Shown here: positions 41,185-51,969 of the stretch, piece by piece
How the letters are laid out: every line of letters starts with the position of its first letter
Numbering within the stretch: position 1 is the stretch's first letter
Translations under genes and position numbers: made by a program
NCBI GenBank assembly: GCA_949987705.1
Contig: OX465281.1
Span: 98,736,326 to 98,800,325 of the forward strand
Reading direction: 5' to 3'
DNA: 64,000 nucleotides
Source of the DNA: Thereva unica
Taxonomy: Eukaryota > Arthropoda > Insecta > Diptera > Therevidae
Notes under the pieces: model-generated
The model's input: the letters and a program-made list of their open reading frames with translations, nothing else
Told to the model about the DNA's origin: nothing
Databases searched by the model: none

Positions 41185-42856
41185 CAGTGGTGGACATATT
41201 TTTAGGGACACCAAATTAAATTTTAGATTTAATGAGGTTTAATAAACTTCATTGACTGATACAGTGCAGACATCTGTCGGTAAGTAGTATTACTATGTGT
41301 TCTTCAAAAGTACGTTGTTGGTGCGACTGTAAATCACGAGATTTTTTGGTGATTCCCCGCTTTTGCTTTCCATTGTCAAAATAAGCTGGTCATATTTATA
41401 GGGCCACTGTGTCTCTTTAGTATTATTTGCGAAAAATCATAATATTTTCAGCATATTTTGTGTTTTTAATATTCGAATATAATTCTTGTGATCATTTACT
41501 GAACGTAAGGAAAAGTGTGTGGTAATATTAATAGTGTTATTCTAATAGTTAATCGTTTTAGTAAAAAATGGGACGTGGAGCGAAAAATTGTTCAGACGAC
41601 CAACGTAAAATAATAGTATCATTAAGAAAAGAAGGTAAATCTTTGAGAGAAATTGCCAGAATTATAGAGTGCTCAAAGAATATGGTGGCCAACGCATTAA
41701 AACCCAGGAGGGAAAAAAGAAAAACTGGACCAAAACGCAAAACTAGTTCCCAAACAGACCGTCGAATTGCTCATTGTTCGAAACTTGACCCATTTAAATC
41801 CTCCAAGGACATCAAAAACGATCTTGGCGATCTTACTGTTAGTGCTCGCACCATTCGTAGACGTCTGGAGGAGCAGAATCTTTTCGGTAGAATAGCGGTT
41901 AAAGTCCCATATTTAAGTAAAAAAAATATAACGAGCAGACTAAAATTTGCCAAAGAGCATGAGGATTGGGTAGGCGAGGAGAATATCAAAAAATGGAGAA
42001 ATATTCTTTGGAGTGACGAATCCAAAGTGAATTTATTTGGATCAGACGGAAAAAATTATGTTAGAAGGCCTCCAAACAAACAGATAGACCCAAAGTACAC
42101 GAAGAAAACAGTCAAGCATGGAGGCGGAAATATTAAAGTGTGGGCATGCTTTTCTTATTTCGGTGTTGGACCAATATTTCATATAGACCAAAATATGGAT
42201 GCCCGGTACTATGTGGAGAAAATTTTAAATGGTGTAATGCTTCCATATGCTGAAGAAAATATGCCTCTTCGGTGGGTTTATCAACAAGACAATGATCCGA
42301 AGCACACCTCCAAGCTGGCAAAGGAATTTTTTAGAGCAAACAACATCAATGTCATGGGGTGGCCTGCACAGTCCCCAGATCTAAATCCAATTGAAAATCT
42401 GTGGAAGGATGTAAAGGAAGCTGTGGCCAAGGAAAACTCCAAAAATATGAGGGAGTTGTGGTGTGCGGTCGAAAAAGCGTGGAAGTCTATTCCTGTTGAA
42501 CGATGCCAAAGGTTGGTGGATTCAATGCCTAGACGTTGCCTGGCTGTGATAAAAAATAAAGGACAGACAACAAAATATTAAAACACAAACATAACTTGCA
42601 AGTTTTAGAGAATTTTGTACAAGAAAAAAGACTGTCCCTATTAATATGACCAGATAGTATTATTCTTTTTATGATAATTAAGGACGAACCAATATTTTGA
42701 GTTTTATTTTTTGTATTATATTTACATTATCTTAGATCATGAATTCTGTAAAATGAATTTTATGACAATAAATCATGTGTTATTGCTTGTTTATAAGGCT
42801 TTTTTGTAATTTTTGCAGACGTTTTGCAGGTGTCCCTAAAAATATGTCCACCACTG
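41185..42856 (+). mobile_element. Tc1 transposon, 1,672 bp, apparently intact
   Basis: Outer inverted repeats CAGTGGTGGACATATTTTTA (continuing identically to 28 bases) at 41,185 and their complement ending at 42,856, flanked by TA on each side. A second, inner pair related to the outer one lies at about 41,386-41,410 (ggtcatatttatagggccac) and 42,632-42,652 (gtccctattaatatgacc), an IR/DR layout like that of several Tc1 families. One uninterrupted transposase gene lies between. Confidence 0.92.
41568..42581 (+). CDS. Tc1 transposase, DD34E, full length
   Basis: A 337-residue ORF, the usual length for Tc1 transposases, which cut and paste the element at TA sites. The N-terminal paired-like helix-turn-helix region spans about residues 8-110 (IIVSLRKEGKSLREIARIIE), with a basic GPKRK motif near 54-58. 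The catalytic residues are D150 (LWSDES), D241 (YQQDNDPKHTS) and E276 (SPDLNPIENLW), with 34 residues between the second and third. No stop or frameshift. The start is the ATG at 41,568, which gives the normal N-terminus. The element looks recently active. Confidence 0.95.
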   Translation: MGRGAKNCSDDQRKIIVSLRKEGKSLREIARIIECSKNMVANALKPRREKRKTGPKRKTSSQTDRRIAHCSKLDPFKSSKDIKNDLGDLTVSARTIRRRLEEQNLFGRIAVKVPYLSKKNITSRLKFAKEHEDWVGEENIKKWRNILWSDESKVNLFGSDGKNYVRRPPNKQIDPKYTKKTVKHGGGNIKVWACFSYFGVGPIFHIDQNMDARYYVEKILNGVMLPYAEENMPLRWVYQQDNDPKHTSKLAKEFFRANNINVMGWPAQSPDLNPIENLWKDVKEAVAKENSKNMRELWCAVEKAWKSIPVERCQRLVDSMPRRCLAVIKNKGQTTKY

Positions 42857-42941
42857 TATATACCACTTTATTTAAATACAAACTCCAAAAATACACATTA
42901 CTTCACTGTTGAAATAATCAATTATTTTAAGGTTATATATT

Positions 42942-43246
42942 GGCCTCGATTCCGAGATCCGGCGGTTCAGAAGTGAGTGCGGATTTGACACTTTGCGATT
43001 CTCAAATCCGCAACCACGAATCTCTATTTGACATTTTCCGCGCTGTAAAAGTGTGATCCGCAACAAAGTGTGATGCGGATTTGAACGACAAATGCGCCTA
43101 AGATAATCCGACATCGCGTATTTCATTATCGCGTGAGTCTTCACTCCGAATTTTTGATTTAATTGAATCCGCGATTGCGGATTTGAGAATCGCCAAATGT
43201 CAAATCGGCACTTACTTCCGATCCGCAGGATCTGGGAATCGAGACT
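42942..43246. mobile_element. 305-bp MITE with ATT duplication
   Basis: The left end (cctcgattccgagatcc, then gcggatttgaca) is the reverse complement of the right end (ttacttccgatccgcagg..., ending ggaatcgaga) over about 70 bases. ATT flanks both sides (42,939-42,941 and 43,247-43,249). A partial relative is at 35,550-35,622. Confidence 0.65.
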
Positions 43247-43254
43247 ATTACTTA

Positions 43255-44689
43255 ATGGAGAAGAATAAAACCAGCACTGCTGGGGAGTGCAAGAAAAAGG
43301 TTGTTGCTGTACCTGCATCAAGATCCTCCAACAGGCTAAGCGTCAGACCGCCAGAGTCTAGCGCCAGGTCTTCTTCTGGTAGAGAGTTAAAAGCTAAGAA
43401 AAGCTCTCCCATGTTGTGTTCACACGAATCAAAACGCAGCCCTTCATCGAATTCTACCTTAGCCCCAACTGGTGGTAGGACGGTAACAGCTACTCCACCT
43501 CTTAGTATATCACCATCACCGAAGAATATTATCACACCAACCCCCCCCCCCCCCCCCCTAATCCTGCCTCCGTACATTCAGTCTTTCAAAGTCCAATTAT
43601 TCCGACCAATGTCGACTATAACCAAACAACTCTATATGATGACGAGGATGAGGGACCTTGGTGAGATAAACAAAAGTGTCAACCCTCTAAGGCCTGGCAA
43701 GCTATTGCAGTCAGTTCAAGTTGTGGAGAAACTTATCAAAATAAATTCTGACAAATTCAGAGCAATTTTTAAGAAAGCCTGTGAGGCCAACTCTTTCCTC
43801 AAAAACAATCTACTTGCTCCAGCATTTAGAACGTTCATCCCCTTGAATTCAATTGCCACCCCTCTATTACTCCATGGAATAGATCAGGATATGAATGAGG
43901 ATGAGCTACGACTAGATTTCGAGAAGTGCAACCCATCCTACAAATTTCTAAAGGTGTTCCAAATTATGTGGAGAACCTCTGAGGCGGACTCGTAGTTGAT
44001 TCAGAACCAACAAAATTAAAATCTTTGTGAGGGGAAGAAAATTCCGGATAAACTGATGTTGCACTTCAATGTATTGAAAGTCAATAAATTCGTTCCGTCA
44101 CCGATAAGATGCTACAAATGCCAAAGATTTGGTCATATTGGTAAAGTATGCAAATCAACGAGCGGAGTTTGTAGGAGATGTGCGAACGCAAAGTGTCAGG
44201 TAGGGAGACAGTGTAAAAATAAAGAGCTGTGTGAACTGTGGGGGTCCTCATGCTTCGTATGACAGATCCTGTCCTACGTGACTCAAGGAGAAGCAAGTCA
44301 CCAAGATTATGCGGTTGGGCAATCATAATAGACATGACGCCTGGAAGATCCTAAACACCAGGAAAAGGGCTTACAAAATGCAGAGACACCATCCTCAGCA
44401 GGGCGTCTTGTCGGGAAACCCTTCACCCCCAGTAATTAGACCTTCACCCCCTCCACTGTTTGCAAATGTAGTAAAGCAAAAAAATCCCTCCCAAAAATCT
44501 AGACAGGTGATTAGCCCACGACCAAGTGTATTCCCAACTCATAATCGCTCCATAGTCGAACTAGTCCGCAACTTTGAGAGAGAATCAGAGAAGTTATCAC
44601 ATCAAATGTTTGATGATGACACTCAAAGAAACCTAATCTCTGAGATCACGAGGAATACGTTAAAAAAAACTGATAATGGAATGGATTAA
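43255..44689 (+). pseudogene. LINE D ORF1, gag-like RNA-binding protein
   Basis: From the ATG at 43,255 a Ser/Pro-rich N-terminus runs into a poly-Pro stretch encoded by 18 consecutive C (43,541-43,558), then a folded region (LGEINKSVNPLRPGKLLQSV; FIPLNSIATPLLLHGI) similar to I-element ORF1. The frame breaks at 43,995, and resumes at 44,056 with FVPSPIRCYKCQRFGHIGKV, a CCHC knuckle, followed by further Cys-rich repeats; a third frame, 44,309-44,689, ends it. The C-run may hide a length error. Confidence 0.7.
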
Positions 44690-44728
44690 TAATACAGGTG
44701 GCATAATTTCGGTTGACAAGACAGTAGA

Positions 44729-47278
44729 ATGTTAAAAATCCTACTATTGAATGTTCAAAGTTGGACTAAAAACTTTGATGAAATTGAGTTATTCTTAAAT
44801 CTTAACAAGATTGACATTTTTGTTGCAGTGGAAACTTGGTTGATGCCATCTGCCCAAGTTAAAATTCGCAACTATAACATCATTAGAAAAGATCGACATG
44901 ATGGCTATGGAGGTACAGCCATTATAATAAAAAAAATATTACCTTCAAGGAATGCAAATTTCAAAATATGCTAAATTCACGTTCAATCACTACTACTAAT
45001 TTAGATGTCAACTTTTCAATTTTCTTTATCTATACGGAACATAGGTCAAGTAGCACTCATTTTAAAAGATCCATTTCTAATTTAACAAATATCGCCAACA
45101 ACTCACAAAGGTCCATTATCCTAGGCGACTTCAATGCGAGAAACATTCGGTGGAGGGATAATATTACCAATAGACGGGGCCAAATCCTGGCCGATCTTAT
45201 GTCCAGCTCAGGCTTTACAAATCAAAACAATGGAATGCCTACGTGCATCCCTAGAAAGGTTAATTCATATAACTTGGTAATCGATTATCGGTTAACAGTT
45301 ATCTCGAGCTTCTCTGCAGCAAAAGGGAGGAAGATCAGCCTCAACTTGCTTAGGCTCCATCCAACAAACTATAATCCACATGAAGAAAATGCACAAGTTT
45401 GTGGCCTTTTTAGCCTTGGATCTTGATAACGCCTACGATAGAGTTTATCTCTCTATCTTATATCCACTCTTTTAGGCTTTGGGATCCCCCTTTCTTATAT
45501 TCAATGGATTACCAAGTTCTTCAGTAATAGAGTTCTCACACTTCATGACGCCACCAGGGGTGCTCCTGGGGGACTACCTCAAGGCAGTTCGCTTAGTCCC
45601 ATACTGTTCAACCTTTACTCGGCTTCACTTCATGATCCCACAATTTGGGATGTAGATATCTTTCAATTTGCGAACGACTTCTGTATAATCGCCGCTGGCG
45701 ACTCCTCTTTCATTGTTGAGTCCAAGCTCTAAATGCCTTTAATGACATTGCTCAGGAAAAGAAGTTATGTATTAGCTTTAATAAATCAAAAGCTATGTTC
45801 CTTGGTACTTCTAAACAAATTAATCTTAGCTTAGACAACAACATTGTTCAAAATGTTACGAGTCTTAAATTCATAGGTTGGACTTTTACACGGAACCTCA
45901 AAAACAGATTGCAATTAAATGAAGCTTTAGATGCTATGAACAACAATCACAGAATCATATCCATTCTGAGTAGTAAAAATTTTGGAGCCTCTCCCTCGAG
46001 CACTATCCTCCTTTATCGAGCCCTGATCAGATCAAAACTCGAATATGCAAGATCTCTCTCTTTCCAAGAGTCTTTGACCCTGGAAAGAAAAATAAGCACA
46101 ATTACTAACAAGTTCTTTAGGAAATGTCTTGGCCTAACTCATTCCACTCCAAATTACATCATCTACGCTCTTGCCCATGAGCTTCCCACAGACCTTAGGG
46201 CTGAAATTATTGCTGCTAAGGATTTAACTCGAACTTCTTAAGTTAAATAACGACTTTAGGAGCCTTAGACCTTATGTCCCCGACCTCACCTTTTGAGAAA
46301 ACACTGTTCAAGTATAATGAACTATTCAATCTTCTTCACCTGGGCGCAGAAGCTCCTGTTAGCGGTACAAATCTTTCCTTTGATTTCACCTTCCTGCACG
46401 GCCTGGGTAACAAAAACCATGTTGCCAGATCCACGATTAGTACCCTTATGAATGAAAAAAGAGTCACCTTCTCATCTGACTCGCTTGTTATTGCCACGGA
46501 TGCCTCCATAGTCAGTAACACGGTTGGCTTGGGTGTTCACTTTCATGGTGTCTTGGAAGACAAAAGGTTCAGATCCTTCTGGATGATGTCCACCTTGTCT
46601 GCCATTGAATTAGCCTTAAAAGCAGCCGCCTCTGCAAACCAAAAAAACGTCATCATTATGACTGATATCCCTACAAGATAGGAAGCTGGATAACCACCTT
46701 GTCTGTCTATCTGCACTACTGCAGGTACTCTTGAGAGTGTTAAATTTGTTTGGGTCTCCTCTCACTGTGGAATCCCTGAGAATGAAAGAGCGGATACCTT
46801 GGCTGGTGAAGCGATCTCTTTGGGAGATGTTTTTCCACATAAATTAAGTTCCGGGGATCTTATCCATATTAGATGCAAAGTTTTTCAAGAATGGAATAGA
46901 AGATATCAAGTGGCATCCCTTGAAAAAGGGAGATTCTATTCCACCATTTTCCCTACCCTGCCTTCTTCTGCGTGGTTCTCCAAGTTATCCTTCCCTCCTA
47001 GAACTTTTCGCATGATAAATAGAATTCTTGCGGGTCATACATATGATGACGTGAGACTAGCCTCATGGAAACTCATTGACAATCCAGTTTGCAACTTGTG
47101 CAATACCACCAATGACGCCGAACACATCATTTTGAAATGTAAAAAATACCAACAAATTAGATCCAAGTATCCTCTTTTGATCAAGTCCGATAGACTTTTA
47201 TTAGTCCTTACACCTTTTGACTTGGTGAACATTTCTATCCTTGCGAGCTTCCTAGCTGAAGCGAGGATATCAATTTGA
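44729..47278 (+). pseudogene. LINE D ORF2: endonuclease, reverse transcriptase, RNase H, CCHC
   Basis: Endonuclease: LKILLLNVQSWTKNFDEIEL, FVAVETWLM, GYGGTAIIIKK, then IILGDFNARNIRW (45,116). Most of the reverse transcriptase palm is deleted; NAYDRVYLSILYPLL and GGLPQGSSLSPILFNLYS-like blocks remain at 45,430-45,620, with the catalytic box degraded. The thumb is at 45,795-46,241, RNase H at 46,274-46,840 (VIATDASIVSNTVGLGVHF; SHCGIPENERADTLA), and the end, 46,799-47,278, carries CNLCNTTNDAEHIILKC. Broken in at least five places. Confidence 0.78.
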
Positions 47279-47667
47279 TGTAACCTTTTCTCTTCTTAGT
47301 CACTCTTGAACCATTTCTTTTGATATCACTTGAATTTCTGGAATCTCGTCCTGTATGTGGAATTATGAATTGCCTAATCTTTAAGTCTAAGTAAGATGTA
47401 CTGTTCAAATCTTTTATATGAGTTAGATTAAGTAACTTGACGACAGCCCTCCTACTTCGGTCAGGTAGTGCAGGACTGAATGACACAGAGAGAGAATTTT
47501 TCATTCGACCTCCCAACTTCAAGTCTATCTACGTATTTTGGTCCATACAGCCGCAAGGCTGGACCAGTAAGAAACTCCGATTGGCCCGATTGGGGTTCAC
47601 AGCTGCTGCTAGTAATTTGAAAAACAACAACTACTTCTGTAATCAGAAATCACGTTCCATTGGTGAT

Positions 47668-47908
47668 GGATAGCAGCTACAGATAACCATGCAAATGGAG
47701 AGGTTCCTCGAATTTGGTTTGAACTTGAAAACAACACAAAAACAAGTGTCAAACTTCAGAAGAAATTATCTAGTTTTATGACTGAACATAATATCAGTCG
47801 AAATGCTGCACCAATTACTAGAAGAACAGCAACTATATTTATAAAGATTAATAAAACTTTAAATTTAAAACGAAACTATTTTCTCATCGTTTCTGCATGT
47901 GCAATTAC
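47668..47908 (+). pseudogene. Helentron-type PIF1 helicase fragment, left part
   Basis: Readable as NHANGEVPRIWFELEN followed by APITRRTATIFIKI and YFLIVSACAIT, the block just before the last helicase motif in PIF1-like proteins of Helitron-type elements. It stops exactly at the duplicated GCAATTAC of the hAT-like element, and continues at 51,239. Confidence 0.65.
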
Positions 47909-47999
47909 CAGGGATCGTAAATAACTGTTATATTTGTATTTTTGACTTAAAAAATCAAATAGTAAATGTTGTCTGATCTGCATAAAATTTATACTGGAT

Positions 48000-48370
48000 A
48001 CTCAGAGTAGCGAGTTCTACGCGGTGGTGGGGTTACTTTTAAATTGTAGACTTTTATTATAAAAGTCAAGTTTAATAGTTAAAATTAATTTAAATTTTTT
48101 AAATAAACAATAACAGTTATATTTAACTAAAAAAGTTTTAGGTCATTAAAAACTCTTATTTTTGTTTTTTTATTTTTAAAGTCTTCCAAAACTCTTATGG
48201 GAAGACTTTTATTTTTAAAATCAAAAATAACTGTTAAAAAAGACTATCTTGCATAAAAGTCTTTTTAAGATTTTTATTTTTCCAGTTTTTCTATAAAAGT
48301 CTTTGAAGACTTTTATTTTTAAAATATAAAAATAAAAGTCTTTTGCTGAAAACAGATAAATAGTCCATTC
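48000..48370. repeat. Inverted-repeat-rich AAGTCTTT block, left arm
   Basis: Many overlapping copies of aaaagtctt and its complement aagactttt lie within AT-rich DNA, with a mirror block at 50,860-51,010. They fold locally as well as with each other. No gene. Confidence 0.6.
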
Positions 48371-48639
48371 AAACCGTTAAGAAAATCGAACCCTAAAGGT
48401 TTTTGGGGCGCTGATCACGAAAATCGGGGTCCTGCGGTCCTAAAACATGGGCGTCACCCTTAAAAATGCAAAAAACACCCCTTTTTAGGGGTTTTTCGCG
48501 ATTATTTCGATAATAATGAAAACTAATGCAATGAAATACACTTTTTTTAATATTTATTTGCGAAGGTGGTTGATTTGTATTAAATCAACGCGAACTTTAT
48601 GATAAGGGTGATCCTAAAGGGTTGAAACCACCCCTAAAT

Positions 48640-49795
48640 CGGCTACAAATAGAAACTAGTTGGGATGTGGGTTCGACCCTTTCGGTCCACACGATCAACT
48701 CAAGGGGGTGAAATAGGGTCAACTCAAAACCGCTGGAGCTATAAGGCTGAAATTTTGACAGTGCATCCCTATAATGACGTAGACATCCACTTAGAAGCGA
48801 TTTTTCGAAATTCATCCCCTAAGGGGCTCAAATGGGGTTTATCCAAACCGTTGGAGCTACAGGGCTGAAATTTTGACAGTGCAGCCCTATAATGGCGTGG
48901 ACATCCACTATAAAGCGATTTTTTCGAAATTCATCCCCTAAGGGGGTGAAATGGGGTTTATCCAAACCGCTGGAACTATAGGGTTGAAATTTTAACAGTG
49001 CATCCCTATAATGATGTGGACATCCACTAAGAAGCGATTTTTCGAAATTCTTCCCCTAAGGGGGTGAAATGGGGTTTACCCAAACCGCTGGAGCTTATAG
49101 GGCTGAAATTTTGACAGTGCATCCCTTTAATGACGTCGACATCCACTAAAAAACGATTTTTCGAAATTCATCCCCTAAGGGGGTGAAATGGGGTTTCTCC
49201 AAACCGTTAAAGCTACAGGGCTGAAATTTTGACAGTGCATCCTTATAATGGCGTGGACATCCACTATTAAAGCGGTTTTTCGAAATTCATCCCCTAAGGG
49301 GGTGAAATGGGGTTTACCCAAACCGCTGGAGCTATAGGGCTGAAATTTTGACAGTGCATCCCTATAATGGCGTGGACATCCACTATAAAGCGATTTTTCG
49401 AAGTTCATCCCCTAAGGGGGTGAAATAGGGTTTACCCAAACCGCTGGAGCTATAGGGCTGAAATTTTGACAGTGCATCCCTTTAATGACGTGGACATCCA
49501 CTAAGAAGCGATTTTTCGAAATTCATCCCCTAAGGGGGTGAAATAGGGCTTACCCAAACCGCTGGAGCTATAGGGCTGAAATTTTGACAGTGCATCCCTT
49601 TAATGAGGTGGACATCCACTAAGAAGCGATTTTTTGAAATTAATCCCCTAAGGGGGTTAAATGGGGTAACCCAAACCGCTGGAGCTGAAGGGCTTTAATT
49701 TTGACAGTGCATCTCTATAATGACGTGGACATTCACTAAGAATCGATTTTTCGAAATTCATCCCCTAACGGAGTGAAATGGGGTTACCAAACTAC
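48640..49795. repeat. 118-bp tandem satellite inside the hAT-like element
   Basis: About nine to ten units; the phrase ggctgaaattttgacagtgc recurs near 48,745, 48,863, 48,981, 49,100, 49,218, 49,337, 49,455 and 49,573, that is about every 118 bases. Each unit also has gtggacatccactaa and cgaaattcatcccctaaggg. Units differ by a few bases. ORFs in this block are artefacts. Confidence 0.9.
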
Positions 49796-49799
49796 TAAT

Positions 49800-50576
49800 T
49801 TAAGTAGAAATTAAACAGGGAGCCAAAAAATTCAAAAATATAAAACCAGCCGCACCAATTTATCCACCTAATAAATCATTTTTTACATAGTTTTAGTTAG
49901 AATTTCTATAGCCTGATCAACGTGCTAGGCTTTAAGCACAATATCACAATTGTTTTTATAGTGTAATTTTCGAACTACGATAGCTATTTTATTTGTTTTC
50001 AGCAAAAGACTGACCTGCTAAATGTCATTGTAAAAAACGGAACACCTCATTATTCAGAAGTAACTCAAATACATTAGGGTACATATTTCCAATTATTGTG
50101 TGATTGTCGTTTTTATCCTGCATTTTGACTTTATTTAAAAATTCCACGAAAAGAAATATTGCTCCATGTATTTTTTAATTTGCTTCAGTTTAGGGGTGGT
50201 TTAACCCCTTTAAAAAAGGGTTTAAAGTGAAATTTTCCAAATGTTTCAATGAATAAAAATGGAAAATAAAATTTTAATGCAAAACAATAAATGTCAATTT
50301 TTTTCAATTACAATTTTAATGCAGGGGTAGTTTCACCCCCTTAAGGGTTTAAAATAATAAATTTATGGCTGATAATACCTTTTGAACCAAATTTCAAGCA
50401 AAAAGCAAAAAACAAAAAAAAATTCTAATTTTTTTTATATAAAGTTGATTTTTATAATTGTGGGGGTAGTTTTAACCCCTTAAGGGTTGAAAATAATTTA
50501 GTTTTGCCTGACAGTACGCCCACAATCGTATTTGAAGCATATACTTGAAGAAAAAATGTTTACAATTTTTTATATT
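49800..50576. repeat. Right inner part of the hAT-like element, short interspersed motif
   Basis: AT-rich DNA with the motif ggggtagtttcaacccctta-like near 50,193, 50,325, 50,462 and 50,590, each a small palindrome-like block (ggggt...accccttaagggtt). No gene. Confidence 0.55.
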
Positions 50577-51238
50577 TGTAGCCGATTTAGGGGTAGTTTC
50601 AACCCTTTAGGATCACCCCTTATCATAAAGTTCGCGTTGATTTAGTACAAATCAACCACCTTCGCAAATAAATATTAAAAAAAGTGTATTTCATTGCATT
50701 AGTTTTCATTATTATCGAAATAATCGCGAAAAACCCCTAAAAAGGGGTGTTTTTTGCATTTTTAAGGGTGACGCCCATGTTTTAGGACCGCAGGACCCCG
50801 ATTTTCGTGATCAGCGCCAAAAACCTTTAGGGTTCGATTTTCTTAACGGTTTGAAAGTCTGTTTTCAGCAAAAGACTTTTATTTTTATATTTTAAAAATA
50901 AAAGTCTTCAAAGACTTTTATAGAAAAAACTGGAAAAATAAAAATCTTAGAAAGACTTTTATGCAAGACCGAAAAAAATAAAAGTCTTTTTTAACAGTTA
51001 TTTTTGATTTTAAAAATAAAAGTCAATTTTAATTATTATTTCGAACAAAAAAAGAAAAAAATCTTTAATAACAATTTTAAAAGATTTAAAACAATACTAG
51101 TCAAAGATAATAGTTAAAAATAACTTTAAATATTTTTGGTAAAATTTAACTGTTACTGTTGTTTTATATCATATAAGTTTCAAAATAATGATTATTTTCT
51201 GATTTTTTCGATATAAGTTATAACAGTTACGATCCCTG

Positions 51239-51960
51239 GCAATTACAATCGCAAGATGGACATCTTGAGGATATTGTGTATGAATATAATCGATCTCATA
51301 TTCAACAATTAGTTTACGTTGCTTTACCGTGACAAATATTTTATTTATTTTTTTCAGACAAGATTTATACATATATCACTTAGATGATATTAATATATTT
51401 CGTCATGGACGAAAAAAGGCGGTATCTATTAAGGACAAAATGAGTTCAAGAGATAATCTTTAAATCGTGTCCAAAAGATCACTTTATTTTAGATTTTATT
51501 TCGAATAGACCAAGATGATCAGTACTTACGGTAAATTGTGCCCAAGTACAAGATTTAGATGACGAAGTAGTAAAAACAAATTAATCTATTACCTTTATCA
51601 CAAACTTGGTTGAAAAACGAAGAATATGTTGACATTCCAAATTTCAATTGTATTATTAAATTTAAGCGACGTGCAGTTACAGCTGGTGGATTTGCGATCT
51701 ACCAACATATTGAGGGCTTTGCTAATGTTTTAACATCTCATACGAACGTTAAGTTACTATAAACGCTATCGCTTGGTCATGTTAAATCTAGAAGATGCTA
51801 GAAGATGGAAAAATAATTTTGAATGTAGTTATTAATATATCGACGCATAAACCTGTGCGAGAACTAATGGAATTCAAACATAACAATTTCCTTACATATA
51901 TTTCTTCATTACTAGCCCGAAATCATCATGATTTTGAGTGACGTGAATAATTTTATTTAA
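51239..51960 (+). pseudogene. Helentron-type PIF1 helicase end and APE-like endonuclease
   Basis: Continues the helicase interrupted by the hAT-like element: DGHLEDIVYEYNRSH and IQQLVYVALP resemble the last helicase motif (usually HKSQG...YVALSR). At about 51,590-51,720 follows SQTWLKNEEYVDIPNFNCII and KRRAVTAGGFAIYQ, an APE-like endonuclease. A PIF1 helicase followed by such an endonuclease is the arrangement of Helentrons. Stops and frameshifts throughout. Confidence 0.6.
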
Positions 51961-51969
51961 CGATTTCAA

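Larger units (their letters stand above)
43247..47660 (+). mobile_element. LINE D, I-clade non-LTR retrotransposon
   Basis: Contains an ORF1 with a CCHC knuckle and an ORF2 with endonuclease, reverse transcriptase, RNase H and C-terminal Cys/His motif. The RNase H domain is the mark of the I clade. It starts immediately at the edge of the 42,942 MITE and ends near 47,660, where Helentron sequence begins. Several frameshifts and an internal deletion in the reverse transcriptase make it inactive. Confidence 0.8.
47909..51238. mobile_element. 3.3-kb fold-back hAT-like element with internal satellite
   Basis: Begins CAGGGATCGTAA at 47,909 and ends TTACGATCCCTG at 51,238. The 8-base GCAATTAC is present on both sides (47,901-47,908 and 51,239-51,246). 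CAGGG-type ends and an 8-base duplication point to hAT. The arms are inverted copies of each other, nearly identical over 48,370-48,655 and 50,577-50,860 and looser towards the ends. No transposase ORF. Confidence 0.85.

Noticed and set aside
48597..49408. ORFs inside the 118-bp satellite
   Set aside because: Periodic, low-complexity products of the tandem units.
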